The translations under genes and the position numbers were made by a program. A model generated the notes under the pieces. That model saw only the letters and a program-made list of their open reading frames with translations. It ran no database searches and had not been told where the DNA came from. Positions 53,387-61,374 of a stretch of DNA of 64,000 nucleotides are shown here, one piece after another (positions within the stretch are counted from its first letter, which is position 1; each line of letters opens with the position of its first letter). Source of the stretch: Achromobacter spanius (GTDB lineage: Bacteria; Pseudomonadota; Gammaproteobacteria; Burkholderiales; Burkholderiaceae_B); assembly GCF_029637605.1 (NCBI RefSeq), contig NZ_CP121261.1, positions 1,302,001 to 1,366,000 on the forward strand, given 5' to 3'.

Positions 53387-55012
53387 TTATGCGTGAAGGC
53401 TTGCTAATCTTATGCAGCTAGCCCCAAGAAGCTCGCTCTCTCTTAGCATGAGGTCGCCTAACACTGTGACGTCCTCCATGCACTCTTCCCCTTTTCCTGG
53501 GCGGTCGGAACGCCAAACCAAATAATCAGTCGTGCCCTCGACCTCGCCCAAGTTGCTATAAACACTGGGCATGATCGGCACATGATCACCAAAAATGCAC
53601 ATCGAGGCTGGGCGGTCGCGAGTTATCAGCGTATTCCTTAATATCCCGAACATGGCGTCAGCATTACGTAGATGGCGTGCGTATACCACTAGATCATTGC
53701 AACCTTGCGGCATTGGGCCGGTGATCACGTCGGCGACGTTACCTGGCACAACACTTTCCCAATGCAGCGGCCCATGGTTTTCCATTGAGATCACATGCAC
53801 GTACAAGGGCGTTTCCGAGCCCTCTAGCAACATGCCTGCGACGTAATCAGCAAGAGCTCGGTCCCCAACATAATGCCCGTCTCGAGGCGCGCCCATGAAA
53901 GCTTCAATACCAATGAACTCATCGAATCCCAAGACTGGTAGAACTTTATCTCTGCGATAGAAGCTTCGATGATAAGGATGCACGCAGATGGTTCGGTAGC
54001 CCAGCGTCTTAAGGTAGGAAGCTATCGTCTGAATGCCCTTGCCAGCCAGCTTCCGATACGGGTTGTATTGATGGACGCCCAAAGTCTTTCTCGCCAACCC
54101 AGTGAGAAAGGCGAATTCGGTGCGCACAGTGTTTGCCCCCCTGGCCGCCACTTTCAGTTGGCCATGGGCGACTGCCTCGGACTTGAGTAAGTCGAAGTTG
54201 CCCAGTATGTCCTGATGCAGCAACTGTGGGTACGCGCGGCGCGCATCAAAGAAGGATTCACTCTGTATAACGACTAGATCGGGCAAAGGGTCGGGAAGGG
54301 TACTTGGAGGCTTGACGCTCGCGAACGGAGCCCGACTACTCAGATCTTCGATAGGGAGTCGTTCGCAGCTGCCATAAGCCCAGAGTGCCGCAATTAGGCC
54401 TAAGCGCTCCAGATCTTCCGACGCATCAAAGTTAACTAAATTTCGCCCAGGAGAGCGGATAGCCAAGCCGAAACCTGCCATTGCCAAGCCGCTTGTACAT
54501 GCTAGGAACGGCACCACGGGGGCCGTGGGATCAAACATATGCTCCTGATGCAATTCAAGGAACGACACCAGCCAAATCCCCGCGCCGGCCGTGACCGAAT
54601 CTTCCAGTGCCAACCCCACCCACAAGGCGGTCGCATATCCGCCTCCCGCTGCCAAGGCACGGGTCAGGCCAAAAAACGGCAAATACAACCGAGGATGCTT
54701 CACAGCATCCAAAAAATACTCAAAATCCGGATAAACGAACGGCTCTTTCAGCGCCTTAAACTTCGCATTACTCACCAGCACGATCAACAGCTCAATCGCC
54801 AACACATTAGCCACCGCAAAGTACGGCCGCCGAAACAGCATCAGCTCCAGCGCAAACGCCAGCGTCCACACCCCCACATGCACGCCCACCGCCGCCATCG
54901 GTCGCCGCCAAGGCGCCACCGGCCGTGGCGTCAGCAACGCCTCCACGGCAAACGACAACACCAACCCAATCAAATACGGCGGCAGCAACGGAATCCAGAA
55001 CGCCTCAATCAC
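53387..55012 (-). CDS. LTA-synthase/sulfatase-like membrane enzyme (RkpI-like)
   Basis: This 541-residue protein has about five N-terminal membrane helices (residues 1-190) and a C-terminal alkaline-phosphatase-superfamily domain. VVIQSESFFDAR (247-258) gives the metal-binding Glu252. Thr295 in ANTVRTEF aligns with the LtaS nucleophile. ENHGP supplies His413, and FGDHVP gives Asp476 and His477. Such enzymes transfer phosphoglycerol, phosphoethanolamine or sulfate-type head groups outside the cytoplasm. The start is GTG 55012, overlapping the dehydrogenase stop by 8 bp. Codon use is mosaic: 38 of the first 50 codons end in G and 3 in C, while 50 codons from 53812 downward have 14 of each. Confidence 0.85.
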   Translation of the reverse strand: MIEAFWIPLLPPYLIGLVLSFAVEALLTPRPVAPWRRPMAAVGVHVGVWTLAFALELMLFRRPYFAVANVLAIELLIVLVSNAKFKALKEPFVYPDFEYFLDAVKHPRLYLPFFGLTRALAAGGGYATALWVGLALEDSVTAGAGIWLVSFLELHQEHMFDPTAPVVPFLACTSGLAMAGFGLAIRSPGRNLVNFDASEDLERLGLIAALWAYGSCERLPIEDLSSRAPFASVKPPSTLPDPLPDLVVIQSESFFDARRAYPQLLHQDILGNFDLLKSEAVAHGQLKVAARGANTVRTEFAFLTGLARKTLGVHQYNPYRKLAGKGIQTIASYLKTLGYRTICVHPYHRSFYRRDKVLPVLGFDEFIGIEAFMGAPRDGHYVGDRALADYVAGMLLEGSETPLYVHVISMENHGPLHWESVVPGNVADVITGPMPQGCNDLVVYARHLRNADAMFGILRNTLITRDRPASMCIFGDHVPIMPSVYSNLGEVEGTTDYLVWRSDRPGKGEECMEDVTVLGDLMLRESELLGASCIRLASLHA

Positions 55013-55799
55013 CGTAGCCCATCCTCTTCAGGATCCACCCCGACACGGCCGGATGTATCACCGACAGCAAGAAGCACCCCAGATTCAACGGAAACGGAAA
55101 ACTAATCCTTGCCCGATTCCGCTGCAATCCACGGCGAATCACCCGGGCCGCCCTATCCGCCTTCCACAGAAACGGCTTCGGGCCAGGCATGTCGAAGCAC
55201 ATCTGCGACTCCACGTACCCCGGCATAACCACGTTGAACTTGATGCCTTCATCGGCAAGCGCGTCGCGCATGGCTTCGCCGTACACCTTCACCGCGGCCT
55301 TGCTGGCGCTATAGCTGGGGGTTTCCGGCAAGCCTCTCCAGGCAGCCAATGAGCTGATCAATGCAATCTGTCCATGCCCCAAGCGTCGCATGGCGGGCAG
55401 CACGCCGTGGACGGTGGCGAAGACGGCTTTGACGTTTACGTCCACAAGGCGATGGACGTCTTGCCAGTCCTCGCCCTGCCCGTCTGGCCCTGTGTTGATG
55501 TTGACGCCTGCGTTGGCAACCACCAAGGTGGGCATTTCGGTTTCGCAGACGCGGGCCAACCACGCCATCAAAGCGTCGTGGTCGCGGACGTCAAGCTCGT
55601 GGGTAATGACACGCGCGCCCAGCGCGCCGCAACGGTCGGCCAGTTCTTGCAGACGTGCGGCGTTGCGGCCTTGCAGGATCAGGGTTTTGGCGCCGGCGCT
55701 GGCGTATTCCAGCGCAAGCGCGCCGCCGATGCCTCCGGTTGCGCCGGTGATGAGAACGCAGCGCGGAAATCCGGGCTCTTGGCTATCGGTGGTGTGCAT
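55005..55799 (-). CDS. Short-chain dehydrogenase/reductase (RkpH-like)
   Basis: This classical SDR has 264 residues from ATG 55799. It has the cofactor motif ITGATGGIGGALA, VANAGVN, the catalytic Ser in IALISSLAAW and YSASK with Tyr and Lys. The C-terminus is hydrophobic (NLGCFLLSVIHPAVSGWIL), suggesting membrane association as in 3-ketosphinganine-type reductases. The open frame extends to 55844. It overlaps the LTA-like gene by 8 bp, so the two are a unit. The inferred task is to reduce the keto group of the lipid made by the PKS and oxoamine synthase, as RkpH is proposed to do in rhizobia. The 3' part of the gene favours G-ending codons like the next gene. Confidence 0.87.
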   Translation of the reverse strand: MHTTDSQEPGFPRCVLITGATGGIGGALALEYASAGAKTLILQGRNAARLQELADRCGALGARVITHELDVRDHDALMAWLARVCETEMPTLVVANAGVNINTGPDGQGEDWQDVHRLVDVNVKAVFATVHGVLPAMRRLGHGQIALISSLAAWRGLPETPSYSASKAAVKVYGEAMRDALADEGIKFNVVMPGYVESQMCFDMPGPKPFLWKADRAARVIRRGLQRNRARISFPFPLNLGCFLLSVIHPAVSGWILKRMGYGD

Positions 55800-55947
55800 G
55801 CTTGGGGGACTGAGTTGGCGCGGTGGCCAGGGGGGTTGCGGCAAGGCCGCAGGGCACGCGAAGCCGGCGCGACAAAGGCGCGGCGATGGGGGGCAAAGCT
55901 AGACGTCGAGTGAGTATGGGCGTTGTCTGTGGCACGGATACATGGAC

Positions 55948-56020
55948 ATGGCCGCCTTGCGGCGGCCATTATCTGGGTGTTCACAAAGTTGCGGCCATCT
56001 TTCCGCCTGGAAAGATGGCC
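55948..56020. terminator. Two perfect hairpins between dps and the capsule locus
   Basis: ATGGCCGCC/GGCGGCCAT (55948-55956 and 55961-55969) and GGCCATCTTTCC/GGAAAGATGGCC (55993-56004 and 56009-56020) have 9- and 12-bp perfect stems with 4-nt loops. They follow the dps stop on the minus strand. Neither has a T-run, so they may be RNA-stabilising or Rho-assisted ends rather than classical terminators. Confidence 0.6.
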
Positions 56021-56048
56021 GGCCATTGTAAGCGATCAAACGCCTAAG

Positions 56049-56552
56049 TTATTGCAACAGGCTACGCAGCATCCATGCATTCTTCTCATGCACGTCCAGG
56101 CGCTGGGTCAACAGGTCAGCGGTGGGTTGGTCGTTGGCGGCGTCGGCCTTTTCGAAGGCGGAACGCGCGGTCTTGGCGACGGATTCATTTGCGCTGACCA
56201 GCAGACGCACCATTTCCAGCGCTTCCGGCACCGATTCGGGTTCGGCAATGGACGACAGCTTGGAATATTCGCGGTAGGTGCCGGGCGCGTAGTGGCCCAG
56301 GGCGCGGATGCGTTCGGCGATGCTGTCCAGGGCGTTCCACTCTTCCGTGTACTGCGTCATGAACATCAGGTGCAGCGTGTTGAACATGGGCCCCGTGACG
56401 TTCCAGTGGAAGTTGTGCGTCATCAGGTACAGCGTGTACGAGTCGGCAAGCAGCTTGGACAATTCGCCGGCGACAGCGGCGCGGTCCTTGTCCGAAATGC
56501 CGATGTTGATGCGCGGGGCGCTGCTCGGGGTCTTCTTGGGGGACTTGGCCAT
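56049..56552 (-). CDS. dps: Dps family ferroxidase / DNA-protection protein
   Basis: Dps forms 12-subunit shells that oxidise and store iron with hydrogen peroxide and protect DNA. The 167-residue protein has the ferroxidase-site helices: THNFHWNVTGPMFNTLHLMFMTQYTEEWNALDSIAERI carries His, Asp and Glu ligands at the dimer interface. A Lys/Ser-rich N-terminal tail (AKSPKKTPSSAP) could bind DNA. AGGAG lies 8 bp before ATG 56552. It lies downstream of oxyR on the same strand, 154 bp away, consistent with OxyR control, although no OxyR site was verified. Confidence 0.95.
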   Translation of the reverse strand: MAKSPKKTPSSAPRINIGISDKDRAAVAGELSKLLADSYTLYLMTHNFHWNVTGPMFNTLHLMFMTQYTEEWNALDSIAERIRALGHYAPGTYREYSKLSSIAEPESVPEALEMVRLLVSANESVAKTARSAFEKADAANDQPTADLLTQRLDVHEKNAWMLRSLLQ

Positions 56553-56706
56553 TGTTAGCTCCTATTAGGAAAAGTACGAAGGAAGGATACCACTGCAAAC
56601 ATGCTGAATTGACGCAATCGCGGCACAAAACCACGGTGGCAAGGCCTGGCATTGATACGGCGCAAAGGTAGCGCGCGTTGCGACATGCCTAGCCTTGCAT
56701 ACGCGT

Positions 56707-57657
56707 TTAGTCCTGCACCGCTGCCACCTCGTCGGCAAGCATTTTGACGCCAGGCAGTTCGCAGTCGTAGACAGCTTGGGCCAGGGCTTCGATGGCGGCC
56801 AGCCGGGGGAAACTGCGGCGCCACGCCAGGACGACGCGTCGTTCGGGCACATGGCCGTCGAACGGCACGTAGCGCAGCAGGCTATTGCTGGGCGGGTGTT
56901 CGGGCACGGCGGTGATGGGCAGAACGGTTACGCCGATGCCGGCGGCGACCATGTGGCGGATGGTTTCCAGGGACGAGCCTTCGAAGGTGCGCTGGATACC
57001 GTCGCTGGCCGCTGAAAAGCGTGACAGTTCAGGGCAAACCTCAAGCACCTGGTCGCGAAAGCAATGGCCGCTGCCCAAGAGCAGCATGGTTTGCTGCTTC
57101 AGGTCCTGGGCGTCGATGGATTTTCTTTGGGCCAGTTCGTGGTCGTTGGGCACGGCAACGATGAAGGGTTCGTCGTACAGCGGCTGCATGACCAGGCCCG
57201 CTTCGGGCAGGGGCAGCGCCATGATGGCGCAGTCGATTTCGCCCTGGCGCAGCAGTTCCACCAGGCGCACGGTGAAGTTCTCTTGCAGCAGCAGCGGCAT
57301 TTGCGGGGTGCGGCCGATTTGCACGGGAACCAGTTTGGGCAGCAGGTACGGCCCGATGGTGTGGATGACGCCCACGCGCAATGGGCCGGCCAGCGGGTCA
57401 TGGCCCTGTCGTGCAATTTCTTTGATGCTGGCGCTTTCTTCCAGTACCTTCTGCGCCTGCGCGACGATGCGCTGGCCGATGGGGGTAACGCCCACCTCGG
57501 CGCCGCCGCGTTCGAACAGCGTCACGCCCAGTTCGTCTTCCAGCTTGCGTATCGCGACCGACAGCGTCGGCTGGCTGACGAAACAGGCTTCGGCGGCGCG
57601 GCCAAAGTGGCGTTCGCGCGCGACGGCAACGATGTACTTGAGTTCGGTGAGAGTCAT
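56707..57657 (-). CDS. oxyR: Hydrogen peroxide-sensing regulator OxyR
   Basis: This LysR-type activator of 316 residues has its helix-turn-helix at about 18-40 (FGRAAEACFVSQPTLSVAIRKLE). The redox cysteines are Cys199 (GSGHCFRDQ) and Cys208 (EVCPEL), the same positions as in E. coli OxyR. They form a disulfide on exposure to peroxide and switch on antioxidant genes. It lies 82 bp after recG on the same strand and upstream of dps. The recG-oxyR neighbourhood is known from other proteobacteria. Confidence 0.96.
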   Translation of the reverse strand: MTLTELKYIVAVARERHFGRAAEACFVSQPTLSVAIRKLEDELGVTLFERGGAEVGVTPIGQRIVAQAQKVLEESASIKEIARQGHDPLAGPLRVGVIHTIGPYLLPKLVPVQIGRTPQMPLLLQENFTVRLVELLRQGEIDCAIMALPLPEAGLVMQPLYDEPFIVAVPNDHELAQRKSIDAQDLKQQTMLLLGSGHCFRDQVLEVCPELSRFSAASDGIQRTFEGSSLETIRHMVAAGIGVTVLPITAVPEHPPSNSLLRYVPFDGHVPERRVVLAWRRSFPRLAAIEALAQAVYDCELPGVKMLADEVAAVQD

Positions 57658-57739
57658 GGTGGACTACGCCCCCGGGGGTTGCGCGCGGGCCTTGGGGCCT
57701 GCGCTGAAGTGATTCAGGTTAAGAGCGGGCCGCATGGCA

Positions 57740-59830
57740 TCAGGTCCGCAGGAAGTCTTCGCGGCCACGCATCCAGCGCGCCAGATGCGCCTCGACCGCG
57801 GCGGGGTGCTCGGCCCGCAGCCACACGGCGGCATCGCGCGCGTCTTCCGCAATGGCGGCATCGGTTTCCAGGTCGGCAAAACGCAGCAGCGCCATGCCGG
57901 ATTGCCGCGTGCCCAGGAATTCACCGGGACCGCGCTGTTCCAGGTCGCGCCGGGCAATCTCGAAGCCATCCGACGTTTCAAACATGGCGCGCAGGCGTTC
58001 GCGCGCCACTTGCGATAGCGGCGTCTGGTAGAGCAGCACACAGACCGATTCGGCGGTGCCGCGCCCTACTCGCCCGCGCAACTGATGCAATTGCGCCAGC
58101 CCAAAACGCTCGGCGTGTTCGATGACCATCAGCGATGCATTGGGCACGTCCACGCCCACTTCGATGACGGTGGTGGCTACCAAGAGGTCTACCTCGCCTT
58201 CGCGGAAGGCCTGCATGACGGCGGCTTTCTCTGCTTGGGGCAGGCGGCCGTGGACCAGGCCGATGCGCAGGTCGGGCAGGTCAACCCGCATGCCTTCGTA
58301 GGTGTCCACGGCCGTTTGCAGTTCCAGGGCCTCGCTTTCTTCCACCAGCGGACAGACCCAATACACTTGCTGCCCGCCGCGCGCTGCCTGGGCAACGTGG
58401 GCGATGACTTCTTCACGCCGGGCGTCCGAGACCAGCTTGGTCAGCACGGGGGTGCGGCCGGGCGGCAGTTCGTCGATGACCGACACGTCCAGGTCCGCGA
58501 AGAAGGTCATGGCCAGCGTGCGCGGAATGGGGGTGGCGCTCATGTTCAATTGGTGCGGGACGATGCGTCCGCGCACGGTTTCGCCCTTTTTGGTCAGGGC
58601 CAGGCGCTGGCCGACGCCAAAGCGGTGCTGCTCGTCAACAATGGACAGCCCCAGGCGATGAAATTCAACGTGGTCCTGGATCAGTGCCTGCGTGCCCACC
58701 ACCAGTTGCACGCTGCCATCAGCGGCGGCAGCGGCGGCTTCGCGGCGGGCCTTGGCGGTAAGGCTGCCGCTTAGCCAGGCAATGTTCACCCCCAGGGGTT
58801 GCAGCCAAGAAACGAGCTTGCGAAAGTGTTGTTCGGCCAAAATTTCGGTGGGCGCCATCAAGGCCACTTGCGCGCCGCTGGCAATGGCCTGGGCGGCGGC
58901 AATGGCGGCGACCACGGTTTTGCCGCTGCCTACGTCGCCTTGCAGCAGGCGGTGCATGGGATACGGCTTGGCCAGGTCCGCCGAAATTTCCTGCACCACG
59001 CGCTCTTGGGCGGCGGTCAGTTTGAACGGCAGGTTGGCGTAGAGCTTGGCAACCAGACCGCCCGATTCATTGCGCACCGGCAGCGATTCCGCTTCCTTAA
59101 TGCGGCGGGCGGCGCGCGCGGCGGCCAACGACAGTTGTTGCGCCAGCAGCTCGTCGAACTTGATGCGGCGCCAGGCGGGATGCACGCGGTCCAGCAGCGC
59201 TTGTTCGGACTCGCCCTGCGCGGGGGTGTGCAAGGCGCGGATGGCGGGTTCGAAGGGCGGCAGGTCGTAGCGTTGAAGGGCTTCCGGTGGCAGCGTGTCG
59301 GACAGGTCGGCACGGTCCAGCGCCTGGGCGATGGCGCGACGCAACGTCAGTTGCGGCAGGCCTTCGGTGGTGGGGTAGACCGGGGTCAGCGCGGTGGGCA
59401 ATGGCGCATCGGCATTGGTCATGCGCGGGTGCACCATCTGGCGGCCGAACAGATTGCTGCGGACTTCACCGCGCGCGCGCAGGCGCTTACCCACGCTGAT
59501 CTGCTTTTGCTGGCTGGGATAAAAATTCAACCAGCGCAGTTGGATCTCGCCGGTGTCATCCGCCAGCGTGGCGGTGAGTTGGCGCCGAGGCCGGTACTGC
59601 ACTTCGGACTTTGTGATCTCGCCTTCCACCTGCCCGGCATAGCCGGGCCGCAAGGCGCTGATCGGAATGACGCGGGTTTCGTCTTCGTAGCGCAGCGGCA
59701 GGTGCAGCACGAAGTCCTCGGGCAACACCAGACCCAGATTACGAAGCTTGCGCTCGGTATCCGTCATGGGTTTGCCGGCGCCGTTTTTATCGGCGCCGGG
59801 TCGCTTGGATGCCACGGCCGCGGCCGGCAT
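57740..59830 (-). CDS. recG: ATP-dependent DNA helicase RecG
   Basis: RecG is a monomeric helicase that reverses stalled replication forks and processes branched DNA. The 696-residue protein has an N-terminal wedge/OB domain (about residues 55-190, with RYEDETRVIPISALRPG). Helicase motif I is LLQGDVGSGKTVVAA, motif II is DEQHRFGV, and the C-terminal lobe has ATTVIEVGVDVPNASLMVIEHAERFGLAQLHQLRGRVGRG and the TRG-like end. The start could be ATG 59830 or the internal ATG 59767 (MTDTERKLRNLG); neither has a strong ribosome-binding site. It follows ridA by 39 bp. Confidence 0.95.
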   Translation of the reverse strand: MPAAAVASKRPGADKNGAGKPMTDTERKLRNLGLVLPEDFVLHLPLRYEDETRVIPISALRPGYAGQVEGEITKSEVQYRPRRQLTATLADDTGEIQLRWLNFYPSQQKQISVGKRLRARGEVRSNLFGRQMVHPRMTNADAPLPTALTPVYPTTEGLPQLTLRRAIAQALDRADLSDTLPPEALQRYDLPPFEPAIRALHTPAQGESEQALLDRVHPAWRRIKFDELLAQQLSLAAARAARRIKEAESLPVRNESGGLVAKLYANLPFKLTAAQERVVQEISADLAKPYPMHRLLQGDVGSGKTVVAAIAAAQAIASGAQVALMAPTEILAEQHFRKLVSWLQPLGVNIAWLSGSLTAKARREAAAAAADGSVQLVVGTQALIQDHVEFHRLGLSIVDEQHRFGVGQRLALTKKGETVRGRIVPHQLNMSATPIPRTLAMTFFADLDVSVIDELPPGRTPVLTKLVSDARREEVIAHVAQAARGGQQVYWVCPLVEESEALELQTAVDTYEGMRVDLPDLRIGLVHGRLPQAEKAAVMQAFREGEVDLLVATTVIEVGVDVPNASLMVIEHAERFGLAQLHQLRGRVGRGTAESVCVLLYQTPLSQVARERLRAMFETSDGFEIARRDLEQRGPGEFLGTRQSGMALLRFADLETDAAIAEDARDAAVWLRAEHPAAVEAHLARWMRGREDFLRT

Positions 59831-59869
59831 GGTGGAACGAACCCCTGGAATGCTGCGTGCGGGTACGCC

Positions 59870-60256
59870 TTACAGAACCATGATGGCTTCGACTTCGAAC
59901 TGCGCGCCCTTGGGCAGGCTGGCCACGCCAATGGTCGAGCGCGCCGGGAACGGCTGCGGAATGATCTCGGCCATGATGGAGTTGGCGGCGGTGAACTTGC
60001 CCAGGTCGGTCAGGAACAGGGTCAGCTTGACGACGTTGTCCAGCGTGCCACCGGCTTCGGTGATCACGGCCTGCATGTTGGCGAAGGCCTGACGCACTTG
60101 TGCGTCGAAATTCTCGGAGACCAGATCACCGGTGCCCGGCTCCAGGCCGATCTGACCCGACAGGTAGACAGTCTTGGTGCCGGTAACGGCAACCGCTTGC
60201 GAGTAAGGGCCAACGGCGGCGGGTGCGGCGTCGGTATGGATGATTTGCTTGCTCAT
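59870..60256 (-). CDS. ridA: RidA family enamine/imine deaminase
   Basis: This 128-residue trimeric protein hydrolyses reactive 2-aminoacrylate and other enamines formed by PLP enzymes, preventing damage to cellular enzymes. It shows the YjgF/RidA signature: AAVGPYSQAV near the start, VYLSGQIGLEPGTGDL in the middle, and PARSTIGVASLPKGAQFEVEAI at the end, where the Arg binds the substrate carboxylate and the Glu acts with water. It probably shares transcripts with recG downstream. Confidence 0.94.
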   Translation of the reverse strand: MSKQIIHTDAAPAAVGPYSQAVAVTGTKTVYLSGQIGLEPGTGDLVSENFDAQVRQAFANMQAVITEAGGTLDNVVKLTLFLTDLGKFTAANSIMAEIIPQPFPARSTIGVASLPKGAQFEVEAIMVL

Positions 60257-60364
60257 GGGCGGAATCCTTCAGGTGACGGATAGAAGCTACAACTATCGAA
60301 GTTTATCTAGCAATAGACGTTTGCGAAAGTGGCCGAATGCCGCAGGGATGATCGAAGCCCTGTT

Positions 60365-61279
60365 TCATGACTCTGCCTGATGGCCGGCGCCGCCGATATC
60401 GCCCCGGTGGGCGATCAACAAGTCCGCCAGCGCCTGCGCGGCCACCGATAAGCTGCGGCCTTTGCGCTGCACCAGATAAAGCGGCCGGGTCAGCGCGCGC
60501 CCGGCCAGCGGCACCACGCGCAGGTCTTTGCTGGCGAAATGAAAAAGGGTCATGGCGGGTACGACAGATACCCCCAAGCCGGCTCGAACCAGCCCGGTCA
60601 CGGTGGCCAGATGCTCCACTTCAAACACGGGCAAAGGCGCATCGGCGCCGAAGGCCACGTCCAGATGTTTGCGCACACTGCTGCCGCGCGCAAGCTGGAT
60701 GACGGGGTAGCGGGCAATGTCCCGAAGCCGCACCTTGGGCTGTTGCGCCAAGGGATGATCCGCGCGGCACACCAAAAAATAGCGATCGGCATGCAGGAAT
60801 TCGCTGTCCAGGTCCGTCATGTCGGGCCGGCGCGAGGCCACGGCGAAATCCACCTGCCCGCTTTGCACCATGTCCAGGCAAGGGTCCAGCAAGGCGTCGC
60901 GCAAGTCCACCACGATGCCGGGGTGCGCTTGCCCAAAGCGGGCCAACAGGCCAGGCAGCCAGCCCGCCGCCAACGACGGCAGCGCGGCCAGCGCCACGCG
61001 GCCACGGCGGCGGGCGGCGTGGTCGCGCATGTCTTCCATGACCAGGTCCATGTCTGCCAGCAGGCGGCGCGCGGACGCATCCAGCACCCTGCCCTCGGCG
61101 GTCAGCTCCACGTGCCGGGTGTTGCGGTCAAACAGCCGTAACCCAGCGCTGTCTTCCAGTTGCCGGATCAGTGCGCTGAAGGCGGGCTGCGTCAGGTGGC
61201 AGCGTTGCGCGGCCCGCGTGAAATGGCGTTCGTCGGCAAGCGCAACAAAGGCGCGCAATTGCCGGGCAGATAGATTCAT
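60365..61279 (-). CDS. LysR-family transcriptional regulator
   Basis: This 304-residue LysR protein has its helix-turn-helix at about residues 15-60 (LADERHFTRAAQRCHLTQPAFSALIRQLED) and the effector domain from about 90. It diverges from the AtuA-family gene with a 95-bp, AT-rich gap that would hold its binding sites. It likely controls the AtuA pair and the Bug binding protein beyond. No effector is evident. Confidence 0.92.
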   Translation of the reverse strand: MNLSARQLRAFVALADERHFTRAAQRCHLTQPAFSALIRQLEDSAGLRLFDRNTRHVELTAEGRVLDASARRLLADMDLVMEDMRDHAARRRGRVALAALPSLAAGWLPGLLARFGQAHPGIVVDLRDALLDPCLDMVQSGQVDFAVASRRPDMTDLDSEFLHADRYFLVCRADHPLAQQPKVRLRDIARYPVIQLARGSSVRKHLDVAFGADAPLPVFEVEHLATVTGLVRAGLGVSVVPAMTLFHFASKDLRVVPLAGRALTRPLYLVQRKGRSLSVAAQALADLLIAHRGDIGGAGHQAES

Positions 61280-61374
61280 GGCTTTTCTCTATCAATTAAT
61301 CCGATCTTTCTATTTTACGGATGATCCGCGCATGCCTATAGTGGCCTGAAACCGCAAGGCCGACTGGACCTCTC

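Noticed and set aside
39800..54500. Insertion sequence or phage origin for the AT-rich cassette
   Set aside because: No transposase, integrase or terminal repeats were seen; the edges lie inside genes, which fits homologous recombination rather than transposition.
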